64,000 nt of DNA, taken from Glycine soja. Taxonomy: Eukaryota; Streptophyta; Magnoliopsida; Fabales; Fabaceae. Positions 1 through 10,288 of the stretch are shown here, piece after piece. The stretch's first letter is position 1. Every line of letters starts with the position of its first letter. The translations under genes and the position numbers were made by a program. The notes beneath the pieces are model-generated. The model was not told where the DNA came from and did no database searches. It was given only the letters and a program-made list of their open reading frames with translations. Location of the stretch: NCBI RefSeq assembly GCF_004193775.1, contig NC_041016.1, positions 39,106,547-39,170,546 on the forward strand. Direction: 5' to 3'.

Positions 1-1192
1 AGCAATAACCAAAGAACAAAAAATGAAATGAAAGCTAAACCAATATAGCTTTAACAAGACAAATTTTCAAGTATTATTCAACAATTAAAGCAATGAAAAG
101 CACGTAAAAGCAAGCTAGGACTCAAAGAGAAACCTAGAATGGCTCTAGAGTAGAGTAAAAAAAAAAAGAATCAAGAAATCTCTAGTTTTGGCACTTATTT
201 TCACACTACTTTTCAATTGAAATTTCAGAACTAAGATTGGTATAAAATAGGCACCAATTATAGAACAAATTTTGAGCCAAAATAACAAGCACACTTCCCT
301 TTCACTTTTTTTTTCTAGACACTGATTTTCCTTCCAAATTGTATGATTTTTCTTATTTTTTTCCTTTTATCCAAATCACTTGTTTCTTTTTTCAAATTTT
401 TTTTCCAGATGTCTAGAAAATTCAGTAAAATTTTCAGCTAAAAATTTGAAGTATTCAAGCCATGGTGGAGTTAAGAACACGGTGTGCCCAAATTGACAGC
501 AACCAAAATTTCAACCTAGAAATCAAGAGTAGTGTTTATGTTTCTTAAGGCTTGGATAGTTACAATTTGTGTTTGCTTATGCTTAATTGTCTTAAATAAC
601 ACAATTCAAGAGAGCTTAAGACATATTTTGATTCACAAATCCAGCCACAACTCAGCACCACAACTCAATTTCTTTATAGGCATCATATAGGAAACTTAGA
701 AAACAAAAAAAAAAGTTCAACAACAAGACTACTTCTAGGAATTGATTTAGAACATGTTATGAACTAAATAAAATGCATGAATTAGACTCAATTTAAATGA
801 TAGGCTAAGAATTGCAAGAATACATGAACAAATGTATCTAGAATTCAATCAACAAAATCAAAATTGAACATAAACTTACTTTTTTGTGTTTTCTTTTCTA
901 ATCAATAATTTCCAAGAAAATTGAGATCTAAAGGTTCAACACAAGAAGATTATGACTGAAAAAGGATAGAACCTAAAATCAACTCAAAAACATGATTCAA
1001 GAGTAGATCTATAAAATTTGAACCATAGAAATGCAAGAACAAGTGTAGATCTAAGATTTAATCGGTTTATTTTTTTGAATCTACTCTAAATAGCACCAAA
1101 CCACAAGACAATGGAGGAGATACATGGAGAAGAAGATGAATTGATCAAACAAAAAAATAGAAGAAGCAAAAGAACATCACCTAGATGAAGAT

Positions 1193-1205
1193 GCTCTTGA
1201 TACCA
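1193..1205 (-). other. Primer binding site (initiator tRNA-Met type)
   Basis: Read on the minus strand the sequence is TGGTATCAAGAGC, two bases past the LTR end. It matches the 3' end complement of plant initiator tRNA-Met (TGGTATCAGAGC) with one extra A. The same variant sits at 41393-41405, so it is a family trait and fixes the orientation of the element. Confidence 0.75.
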
Positions 1206-1207
1206 CA

Positions 1208-2197
1208 TGATGTAGCTCCATGTGGAGCATGTAGGCCTTGGATCTTCTTCATCAATAGAGTCCTTTGCTTCTTGACGATCAATGGCAACAAAATGGAGAA
1301 GGAAGAAAGATGACCGGAGACTCCACTTGAAGGAGAAGATGATTCAAGAATAAATTAACCACCATAGGAAGTCATGGATAATATCTTGAAGGTAGGAGAA
1401 GATGAGTGGAGGGAGAAGGAGAGAAGAAGCACAAAATTTTGTGCCTCAAATGAGGCCTAAACTTTGAAGTGTAATTGTCAAATCATCAAAGATGAAAAAA
1501 AATGCACACACAAGACCTCTATTTATAGCCTAAGTGTCACCCAAAATTGGAAGAAAATTTGAATTTCTATTCAAATTTCACTTAAATTTGAATTTGAATT
1601 TGTACAGGCAAATTTGGAGCCAAAATTTCACTAATTATGATTAGTTAATTTTAGCTATGGTTCAGCAAACTAATCCAATATCAGGTCCAAGATTCTCCAC
1701 TAAGTGTGCTTAGGTGTCATGAGGCATGTAAAACATGAAAGACATGCACAAAGTGTGACTATATGATATGACAATGGGGTGTAGCAAGGAAATGCTCACC
1801 TCCCCCTTAGGAAGATCCAAAATTTAATTGGATTGGGCTTTCTCTTCTCCCAATTCAATTAAATTTTTCTCCCAACACACATCAAATAGTGCACTTAATG
1901 CATCTAGAATTACAAAACTACCCCTAATACAAAAACTAGTCTAGGTGTCATAAAATACAAGGGCTGAAAAATCCTACATTACTAGGGTACCCTCCCTACA
2001 CTATGGAGCCCTAAATACAAGATCCAAAAATAATGAAACTCTAATCTAATATGTACCAAAAATGGGCTCATACTTAGTCCATGGGTCAAAAATCTACCCT
2101 AAGGCTTATGAGAACCCTAGGGCCTTCTTCAGCAGCTCTGACCCAATCTTATTGGAGTCTTCTATCCAATGCCCTTGGGGGGTAGGATTGCATAACA
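1208..2197 (-). repeat. 5' LTR of family C element
   Basis: On the plus strand it starts TGATGTAGCTCC and ends GCATAACA, so in element sense it runs TGTTATGC...CATCA. It aligns with LTRs at 26767, 29714, 37215 and 41408. It contains a TATA-like CTATTTATAG in reverse near 1520. It is about 990 bp, slightly longer and more diverged than the others. The other target-site copy lies outside the window, so duplication cannot be tested. Confidence 0.8.
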
Positions 2198-2874
2198 TGC
2201 TCCTGTAATTCAACAACATCTCTAATGTCTAGATTTAGACCATTTAGAAAACGAGCCATTGTGTCCTCAATTTCCTCTTCAATGTTGGCTCTCATTAGTG
2301 TCATCTCCATCTCTTTGTAGTACTCCTCCACAGTCAAACTACCCTGAGACAGCCCCTGGAGTTTTTGTCGCATGGTTCTGTTGTAGCTAGTTGGAACATA
2401 TCTCTTTCGCATAACCCTTCTCATCTTAGTCCATGTATCTATCTCTTGCCCTTCCTCTCTCATCATCTCTCTTTGATTTTTATTCCACCAAACATGGGCA
2501 TAGTATGAGAATTCAGCTGCTGCTAACTTCACTTTTTACTCCTCAATATAATCATTGCAGGAGAATACATGCTCAATCTTTATCTCCTAGTCAAGGTAGG
2601 CATCTGGGTCACTCATTCCTTTGAAAGGAGGTACATTGAGTTTTACTCCCTCAATTCTATTTTGCCTCGGTCCATCATTGCGCCTTTTGTTCCCACTATA
2701 AGGTCTCCCAGCATTCTGATTCATTTGGTGCTCTAGTCCTTCTATTCATCCATAGAGCTCTTCATTGTTACAGTTCAACAAACATTGCATTTGTGTAGTC
2801 ATCACGTCCAGTAACAAGCGCTGAGATCCATCCAGTTGATGATATTCACCACCATCATCACTAGATTTTGCCAT
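2198..2874 (-). pseudogene. Ty3/gypsy gag, broken
   Basis: This is a gag polyprotein start (capsid region) of a Ty3/gypsy element, which in a live element would form the particle that packages its RNA. Reading begins at the ATG at 2874 (MAKSSDDGGEYHQLDG). The best block is 2149-2532, with YYAHVWWNKNQREM, RRVMRKRYVPTSY, LSQGSLTVEEYYKEME and MARFLNGLNLDI, typical of the Retrotrans_gag domain. A second block near 2590-2660 (PPFKGMSDPDAYLD) is the usual gag start and is followed by a TAG where a Trp is normal. Another stop precedes KLAAAEF. The frame is cut at 2198 by the family C LTR. Its own PBS and LTR lie upstream at 3839-3853. Non-functional. Confidence 0.85.
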
Positions 2875-3442
2875 AATTAAGGGATAGAAAATTCTGCAGT
2901 AATTTAAACAAAGGTTACAGGACCTCACCATACTCTACTCACGTGTTTCTCTCTTTGATGGCAGTTCACTTGTGTTTGATGCTCTCGATATAGGATTTTG
3001 TGTGATGTTTTTTTTCACTCTTGCCTTTTACTTCTTACTCCCTCTTAATTTCTTGGATGAATCAAATTGGACGCATAGAGGTAATAGAACGGGAAAGACT
3101 ACTTAATTATGGAATAGCTAATTGGATAACAAACTAATAGATTGGATAACAAACTTGGATAACAAACTATCAGATTGAATAGCAAACTAACAGACTCAAT
3201 AGCAAATTAACATACTCAATAACAAATAGAAGAAACAAAGAGTCAACGAAACTACTTAGTTACAGAGAACACAAAAAACAAAAATAGCACAAATGAACTG
3301 TAAACTTCAAATGGGCATAGCTTTTCCTACGATTGTCCGAAGGGGAGTTGGTCCACGATTTTTGCCAAAAAAACGCCTAAAACTACCTCAAATTCGCATT
3401 CAAAGATCAAACACCCACCTTTTTTTTTTAACTTTCTGCAAA

Positions 3443-3491
<49 letters not shown>

Positions 3492-3838
3492 GCTTTCTTT
3501 TTCAAAATTCGTTTAGGATAATAGACGATTCTTCAATCAATCAATCCCATTGGTCCAAATTCAAGAGGCAATCAGGCAATTCGTTCAATAGGCAAATATA
3601 TTCAAGAGCCTACTAAACCCTAAACCCTTAAATTCTTCCAGTAAGCCAAATTGTCCCCAAACATAATTTATAATAGAATTTTTGACATAATATGAAAGAA
3701 ACAAGAATAAGAATGTAACAACAACAAGAATGCAAACAAGACGCAAACAAGAACACAAATAAGAAAACAAAACACGAACTTGAGACAAACTACAAAGAAA
3801 AAAAATTGGATAAGATAGAATCTGTATCAAGAGCTGAA
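2875..3838 (-). other. Leader of the gypsy element at 2198-4437, with (TA)n
   Basis: Untranslated leader between PBS and gag on the minus strand. It contains short direct repeats (AACAAACTAACAGA-type units, 3120-3230) and a pure (TA)n microsatellite at about 3448-3489. No coding potential is seen. Confidence 0.6.
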
Positions 3839-3850
3839 GCTCTGATACCA
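3839..3850 (-). other. Primer binding site, perfect iMet match
   Basis: On the minus strand this reads TGGTATCAGAGC, the exact complement of the initiator tRNA-Met 3' end. It stands two bases from the LTR end at 3853 and sets the orientation of the downstream gag. Confidence 0.85.
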
Positions 3851-3852
3851 GA

Positions 3853-4175
3853 TGATGTGATCCTTACTAGGAGCAGATCACCTGATACAAGTCACAGAGT
3901 TTGGATGACACCGCTTCTAGAGAGGGAAGATAAGTCAGGGTAGACGCTACAAGGATTATCTTGATAGGTCTGAGATTAGCTCAACGAGGAATCCAGAGAG
4001 AAGTTCTCACACAATTTTATCAAATGCCAAAAGTCATTCTATTGAAAATAAAATCAATACATATAGTGTATCTAAATGAAAAAATAAAAATAGACATAGG
4101 CCTTCAAATCAGTTTGGGCCAAAATGACACCGAAAAAAATAGAAATATAAAAAGAACATATTTGGCATGGACCTT
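3853..4175 (-). repeat. LTR of gypsy element, outer end uncertain
   Basis: The inner end is clear: TGATGTGATCC directly after the PBS. The outer end must lie between 3853 and about 4179, because a pol C-terminal frame starts at 4180. I could not place the outer TG/CA end, so the right coordinate is approximate. On the minus strand the order is pol end, LTR, PBS, gag, so this LTR appears to serve as 3' LTR of one copy and 5' LTR of the next. Confidence 0.5.
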
Positions 4176-4179
4176 CAAA

Positions 4180-4437
4180 TTAGTTTGGGTCTTCGGCAAC
4201 AATAAAGATTCTTGGTAGTGCCTCTGGGCATCCATCATTCTCCAGTTGGGCCTTATTAAGTATGTCTAATACCATTTGTTGAAAGGTATTCACCAACTGT
4301 TTGGTCCTACTCTTGATCATAGGTCCCTGTATTTGGGCAGTTTTAGGATTCTCATCAAACTCGTACTTAAGTTTTGTACTCTTAAAAGATGGTGGTGTTA
4401 TATTTTGTCCCAATCTTGGCTTTGATCTCATATTCAT
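4180..4437 (-). pseudogene. Ty3/gypsy pol C-terminal fragment
   Basis: An 85-codon frame carries PKTAQIQGPMIKSRTKQLV and FQQMVLDILNKAQLEND, which I recognise as the tail that follows integrase in a legume gypsy family (the GPMTRSRTKQL-type motif). The remainder of pol is missing upstream: 4438-4768 has only short frames with stops. It belongs with, or to a sister copy of, the element whose gag is at 2198-2874. Confidence 0.6.
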
Positions 4438-5055
4438 GCCACCGTTATCATATCTATTAATTTTTGAAGTATTTCACCTTATTCAGAACAACACCTACAA
4501 TATATTTATTCTCATTTTGTGTTGGTTTGTGTAGTACTTCAAATTGTTTTTCACTTCATCTTCCACTTTTCCACTATTTCTTGAAGGTCATAGTTAAACT
4601 ATCTAAACTTTTGTATTGCGGCAATTATATCTTTGAGACCATCCCAATTGCCAAACTCTTTGTGATTTGTTTCAACTTAACTTATCCCACCATTTTGATA
4701 ATATCCTTATTTTTTAGAGTTATTCCTCGGGTTGTCTCAAGTTCAATTTTGTAATTCCTTTTTTAATAATGGTGTCTGTAAAATACTATAGGGAACCGTC
4801 TGAACCGGATATACAAGCCTGCGATACTCCAGCTCTACAGCACATACCTGTACTTTCCCTCTCCGATCTCCATACACCATTTTACGCAATTCTTTCACAA
4901 CTTCCTTCCTTCGTTCTAAGCAACATTCTCAATTCATACATAAAAACCTTCTTTCTTTATATTCTCTTCACGAGGAACACCGATACATAAAACCTGTTTC
5001 TAAGTTCTTACAACCCAGTTTTCTCCTTCATTCTAGTCTAGTTTTTTTTTTCTCC
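4438..5055. other. Spacer between gypsy remnant and MLO pseudogene
   Basis: AT-rich sequence. The last 280 bases (from about 4770) are less AT-rich and pyrimidine-rich and could be the old promoter and 5' UTR of the MLO-like gene. I see no other gene and no clear TATA box. Confidence 0.4.
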
Positions 5056-6963
5056 ATGTATAGCTCAATGTTCAGAAAGCTGTTTTGTTCTGTGTTGTTT
5101 TCATGGCTCTGTTTCGGAGGTTTGGCCATGGCAGCAGGTGAAAGTAGCAGCTGCTCCAGAGACCTCGACCAGACACCAACGTGGGCCGTTGCTGCTGTCT
5201 GCACTGTTTTCATCTTGGTATCCATAGCACTCGAAAAGAGTCTCCACAAAGTTTGGACAGTATGTATGCAATTAATGAAACTCTGAACCTCTCTGTAATT
5301 ATTGTTATTGTTTTCATTAAGTCTCTGTTTGTGCGTTTCCCTTTGAATTCAACTGTCTTTTCCACGTCTCTTCAATTTATTTCAGAAAAACGGTAGTGGC
5401 TGCTCTCAATTTATGTCCCCTGTAATTTAATTTGGAAATTGAGATATTTTTTTTCCTCGCTGAATTTTGGTATTTGGACATACATATATATAGATGAATA
5501 ATTTACTGTTAGCCATGAAATTACCTTCCTTATCTTGTGTTTGCTGTTCTCTTAATTTGTCTATGAGAGATTTTCAAAATACCAATTTAAATTAAAAAAT
5601 TGTTTTCTTCCTTAAAGTTGAATTGATTCATTCAACTTAAAGAATAATTTTTTGTTTCGATCAAATTAAGAGTTCATGCAATTTAGTTATAACAATTTTA
5701 AATTGAAGTTGTTATTGTTGGATTTTTATTTCATAGGGGTGAGTTTTTCTGGTTTCCATTGTTATTGAAATTCCGGCACAGAATTTGAAGTGTTAGTGTT
5801 AGAAATATAGGAGTATTAAGTTGAGGGGTTGGTCTCATTTGTTGTTGTGATCATGATGGGTGTTTATTGGAATTCTCTTGTGTACTCTTTCTCTCACCCA
5901 TTGAAACTTTCTTCAGTGGCTTGGACAAAATAAAAAGAAGGCTTTGCTCGAAGCTCTGGAGAAGGTCAAGGCTGGTAAGAATTTTAACAAGTCAAAGGTT
6001 CTTTTCAAGCTTTATTTGCAATAAATAACCATTTCATTTGTCATATTTTAGTAGTACTAGTATATTTTATTCATTCATTTGTTTTTTTCTTGCAGAGTTG
6101 ATGATTTTAGGTTTCATTTCACTGCTTTTGACTTTCGATCAGAGTTACATAGTCAGAATATGTATTCCCGAAAAGCTCGCAGACAATATGTTACCATGTC
6201 CGTATAGATACAAGGAGGCCAAAAAGGCATCCGTAGTGAAGAGGAACATCGTAGGAAACTTTTGTCTTATGAACGTAGATATTTAGCTGCTGATACTACC
6301 TCGTTCAAATGCAGCAGGTAGGTATAACTATGTTGCCCTTTATTCAGTTGTTCTTTTTTGGGAACTGAATAGTGCCTTGAAGAATTTTTCTCACAGCTAA
6401 ACTTATAACTATAGGTAGTTGATGTAGGTTAATAGATTGGCAAATTGAAAACAATTAATTGCTTATCAGGTCAGTTCTTTTATCAATTGCTGTAGAGAAT
6501 AATAATAATTTTTACAGTGATTTTCAATGTTTATTCACAGTTTTTACTTATGCAAATCCTTTATAGTTACCTCCTCTTCTGTATATTTATAATGATATTT
6601 TGATTTATTCTATTTATTTATGTAAGCACAATATAAACAATTTCTTTTTCACAGCCTGACTTTATTAACAATTTTGTCTCCTAAGAATAGCTGCTTATAT
6701 AATTGTTGGCAGTTATAAGGACATGAGCCACTTTTATCTGTCAATGGATTGCACCAGTTACACATCCTCATATTCTTAGCAGTCATTCACGTGCTTTACA
6801 ATGCTATTACAATGATGCTTGGAAGACTAAAGGTTTGTTTGTTCTTCTATATTTTTGTAGACTAGCACTCAAATGTTTTTGAGGATTGCTCTCTTTCTAA
6901 CACATACTTCTCTATTGGTTAAAATTTATTAAAAACTACAAAATTAGGAAAAAAAATCATTAA

Positions 6964-7391
6964 GAGTATGTTTGGATGGAGAAATTTATAATTCTGAGAA
7001 ATTTTAAATTCTAAGAATTTCAAATACTTCAATTGAAATTCTTTTATTTTCAAAATTTTGTATTTTGATAAAAAAAATTAAAATTATGAGGATGAAAAAA
7101 ATGAATGAAAAAAAGAAAAGATATGATTGATGTGCTAGTTATACGTGTTCCTTTATGCTCAAAAAGTGTTTCTGGAAGAAGATTGTAAGAAGTGAATTTC
7201 AATTTCTCATTTCTCACCTTTTAGAAGGAAATTGAAATTCCAGATTTTTAGTTGTTTAAAATTCTGTTTTAAAATTACAAAATTTTAAATTCTTCATAAA
7301 AAACATCCAAACAATGAATTTTAAATTACAGAAATTCAAATTCTCTGATAAATTACTTTCCTTAGTTAAAATTCTCTATCCAAACACACTC
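6964..7391. mobile_element. Tourist-like MITE (PIF/Harbinger type)
   Basis: A 428-bp element with terminal inverted repeats: GAGTATGTTTGGATGGAGAA at the left and, reversed, GAGTGTGTTTGGATAGAGAA at the right. It is flanked by the 3-bp target duplication TAA (6961-6963 and 7392-7394), as expected for Tourist elements moved by PIF/Harbinger transposase. It has no coding capacity. It sits in the large intron of the MLO pseudogene. Confidence 0.9.
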
Positions 7392-7407
7392 TAAATGAAA
7401 TGTAAAA

Positions 7408-7666
7408 TGTTATGAATTGAAAGTAGGTGAGGGTCTTGTATTCGAGAACAAGGTGAACTCCTATACTAAGCAACTGATATTGGTGCAAAATTCATCTTCT
7501 TATTATCTTTTCATTGCCTTATTACAACCATTTATAGCTGATACAATAACTAAAGGACAAGCAAGGCCAATGAAAGCACTAACAACAAAGCACTAAGGCA
7601 CTACTAACAATCCTAATAGAATAATTCTAAAATGATTCTAAGAGTCTTACAGTTCTCTGCCTATCA
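7408..7666 (-). repeat. 3' LTR of the 1.63-kb element
   Basis: A 259-bp LTR, clearly the same sequence as 8788-9037 but with a number of substitutions and small indels, so the insertion is not recent. Confidence 0.88.
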
Positions 7667-8081
7667 TTCCCTTGCCCATCAAAAACACCTTGTCCTCAAG
7701 GTGATGGGACTTGAAACCAAGATCAAGGTGTACAAAAGAAAAAATTATCCAACAATTTTTAGAGGAGGGTAGGAAAATTTGAGTGGGTGACAGTTTTATG
7801 AGTGGGGCCAGCAGAGAGATGGGGAGAAAGAATTTAAGAAAAAAGGTGGGGTTAACGTGGCAAATGGTGATTGGAGGACTGGAGGATTGGATCAGGAAAG
7901 CAACGACTGAGATTGAGAATAAGGAGAAAATAGTTGAAAAGCAAAGGATGAAGATGATGTCATCCGAGGTCGTGTTCCTACGCTTTTAGCTGTGTGACTT
8001 GGAATCAATGGTGGAGATGTAGGGAAATATTAATTGTGCCATTCATGAGGCATAGTGGAAGGGCTTGGTATTGGATCGAAA

Positions 8082-8666
8082 TCAAAATAGGGTCATGAAC
8101 TTGAGAATCTTTCTTTGCAAACTAGCTCTCCTTAAGGTGGTGATTTGGGTGGTGGTGGTCATTCTTGCTGTGGTGACGATGTTCGCGGTCGGAATCGAGT
8201 TGCTCCATTGTCGTTGGAAGCCAAGTCTTGATGGTGAAGAGAACCTAAACCCAGCGTAGAAAAATCCGATGCGCGGCAGTGGTGTCACCGAGCAGGATGG
8301 TGTCGCTGCCATCTCACGGCAGTGGCCGTGGTGGGTGGTACGAAGCGACAGAGTCAACGAACGGCCGGGTTGGAAGTGGCGGTTGATTGGACGGAAGCGA
8401 AGAAGTGTCAGTGGAATGGGATCAATGGTGTCAATCATAAATGAAATTGTTTTAGGTTGGGGATGGTGGGAAGAAGCTATGGGAAGCGAAGCTGGCATGG
8501 GTGTGTCTGTTGGTGGTGACTTCGCAGAGGAAGAAGATGGGGGTGATTTGGGAGAAGATGGAGTGGGTGTAAGAATGAATAGTCGACAAAGGATGACATT
8601 GAGCTTGGTAGTCATCTCTAGAGTATTGGTGGTCATGGTGGATAGGTTTTGGGTGAGGTGGTACAT
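8082..8666 (-). pseudogene. gag N-terminal remnant in small LTR element
   Basis: A 194-codon frame starting MYHLTQNLSTMTTNTLEMTT and rich in Ser, Pro and Thr. The start and the proline-rich stretch resemble the N-terminus of gag in a gypsy family with this PPT, but no capsid block, zinc knuckle, protease or RT follows, so it is a leftover. The opposite strand is also open (8269-8688), which I treat as a shadow. Confidence 0.45.
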
Positions 8667-8787
8667 GACCTCTTCAGACGGTCCATAGTGTGGCTGTTGT
8701 GAGTGGGCATGGTTGAAGGCAAGGGTAGGGGTTACGGTAGGGGAAAAGGCAGGTAGAGGTAGCCATGGGTGGCAGGTTGGACCAAAT

Positions 8788-9037
8788 TGTTATGAAGTGA
8801 AAGGTAGGTGAGGGCCTTGTATTCGAGAACAAGGTGAACTCCTATACCAAGCTACTGATATTGGTGCAAAACTCATCTTCTTATCTTTTCATTGCCTCAT
8901 TACAACCATACATAGTTGATACAACAACAAAAGGACAAGTAAGGCCAATAACAGAAAACACTAACAACAAAGCACTAAGGCACTACTAACAATCCTAATA
9001 GAATGATTCTAACGGTCTAATGGTTCTTTGCCTATCA
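8788..9037 (-). repeat. 5' LTR of the 1.63-kb element
   Basis: A 250-bp LTR. In element sense it is followed by ATTTGGTCCAACCTGCC, where a primer binding site should be. I do not assign a tRNA. Confidence 0.88.
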
Positions 9038-10225
9038 TAAAACCCACCAAAATTTATGTTTATCGATAAATTTCAACCAATAATAAAGAATGTGCTCAAA
9101 ATAGTGTGTCAGAAAGTATGTTTCTAGCATTTCTCAATGTATTTTCCATATTTGTGCAATCACATATTATGGATATTGAGTTAAGGATACACAACCTTAT
9201 GCCTTTTTTTTTCTCTTGCTTTGGAAATGTTAGTCTAGAAGTACATTTTTGGTTATGGTTAAATCTTTAAGTGATGTCTTAAATTGGTGTAGTTTTGATG
9301 AAACTAAATTTCGTTATAGTTCCAAACCTCATAGTTTTCTTTCTGCAGATACATGCATCGAAGGCATGGGAAGCAGAGACTTCAACTCATAATTATGAGT
9401 TCGCTAATGGTATGGGTTTAAACAATGTATATTTTCTTCTTCCTAGCGTAAAATTACTATTTCTTCAGACTTACTTGCAAGTTTAATCTTAGAAATACTA
9501 TTAGTATTACATGAAACCTCATGCATATATTTGGGCACTTGCTATTTATGTGTGCATGCAACTGCTTTAAGATTTAGGCTTACTCATGAAACATCATTCA
9601 TGAGATCCCATACCAGTTTTTTGACTAGGATTCCCATCTTCTTCTACATTGTAATACCCATCTTACTAGTCTTTAGTCTAATTTCACTAACAAGATGGAG
9701 GCACCATGGTTAGGTAGACATGTAATATTTATTAAAGAAACAGAAAGGTGGTACTTTAAGGGCAATAATTTGAGTTATAAATTGAGAAGTGATTTAGAAA
9801 ATCAAATTGGTCAATTTTAGCAAATTTTGCATGTCAAAACTCATTATGTTCTATATCTTTTATTTCTCATGCTTATTTTGAAGTGATGATGTAACATAAC
9901 TTCTTTTTTTTTTTTTTTCCAATTTCAGCGCTACTTCTTTAGGCAGTTCTATAGGTCTGTAAATAAGAATGACTACCTTACTTTGCACAATGGGTTTATC
10001 ACTGTGAGTCAACACTTCTTATGGAACAACTATGTTTTTTTCACAGTGGATTTACCTTATATTGATAGTGAATTATGAATATATATATATATATAGGTCC
10101 ACTTGGCTCCTAGAAGTAAATTTAATTGAGTTAAAACAACATGTGCTTTCCTCCCGTTTCCTTGTCAAGGTCTTGAGCTCTTGATAATTGAGTTGTTATG
10201 TTCCTGCAATGATCTTGTTTCACAG

Positions 10226-10288
10226 GTAACAATTTGGTGGACTGATCTCATGCGTGGAGTTGTCTCTATCGCACTTACTTACAATCAA
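10226..10288 (+). pseudogene. Single exon of an NHX-type Na+/H+ exchanger
   Basis: After a good acceptor (TTTCACAG) the frame reads IWWTDLMRGVVSIALTYNQ and then a GTGAAG donor-like site. The pattern IWW-x-x-LMRG-x-VS-x-AL-x-YN is the conserved membrane segment of plant vacuolar or plasma-membrane Na+/H+ antiporters of the NHX family. Nothing else of NHX is visible within 1 kb on either side, so it is an isolated exon lying 100 bp after the MLO homology stops, on the same strand. The identification rests on one short motif, but that motif is distinctive. Confidence 0.65.

Larger units (their letters stand above)
1..2197 (-). mobile_element. Family C Ty3/gypsy element, 5' end (LTR plus leader)
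   Basis: This is the 5' LTR (1208-2197) and untranslated leader (1-1207) of a minus-strand LTR retrotransposon whose body continues left of the window. The leader is nearly the same as 40099-41407, which precedes the gag of another copy in the window. The element appears inserted in the gag reading frame of the next element, because gag codons resume directly at 2198. I see no open reading frame in 1-1207; it is A-rich leader. Family assignment is by the shared LTR ends and by the gag of the other copy. Confidence 0.8.
7408..9037 (-). mobile_element. Small non-autonomous Ty3/gypsy LTR element with TAAAA TSD
   Basis: Two direct repeats, 7408-7666 and 8788-9037, start TGTTATGAA and end CTATCA on the plus strand, and are flanked by perfect TAAAA duplications (7403-7407, 9038-9042). 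The minus orientation follows from the sequence inside 7667-7710: reversed it gives ACCTTGAGGACAAGGT and a purine tract GATGGGCAAGGGAA right before the LTR, the usual gypsy pol end and polypurine tract. Internal DNA is only 1.12 kb, with a gag remnant. It lies in the MLO intron, 13 bp from the MITE. Confidence 0.9.
5056..10126 (+). pseudogene. MLO-like seven-transmembrane protein, truncated pseudogene
   Basis: MLO proteins are plant plasma-membrane proteins with seven membrane spans and a calmodulin-binding tail; some are powdery-mildew susceptibility factors. Exons by homology and splice sites: 5056-5259 (CSRDLDQTPTWAVAAVC, first membrane span), 5917-5974 (KKKALLEALEKVKA), 6096-6317 (ELMILGFISLLLTFDQSYIV, YKEAKKAS), 6713-6832 (SVNGLHQLHILIFLAVIHV), 9349-9409 (KAWEAETSTHNYEFAN), 9562-9650 (RFRLTHETSFMRSHTSFLTR), 9929-10003 (FFRQFYRSVNKNDYLTL), 10097-10126 (VHLAPRSKFN, then TGA). 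Homology then ends, so over half the protein is absent, including the later membrane spans and tail. Breaks: frameshift near 6230 followed by TAG, two extra bases and a TAA at the start of exon 4, AA instead of AG before 9562. Retained introns rule out a retrocopy. Confidence 0.88.

Noticed and set aside
5056..6286. Functional MLO gene
   Set aside because: Frameshift with stop near 6230, damaged splice sites and missing C-terminal half.
8269..8688. 139-codon ORF on the plus strand
   Set aside because: Shadow of the minus-strand gag remnant. Trp/Gly-rich composition without a recognisable motif.
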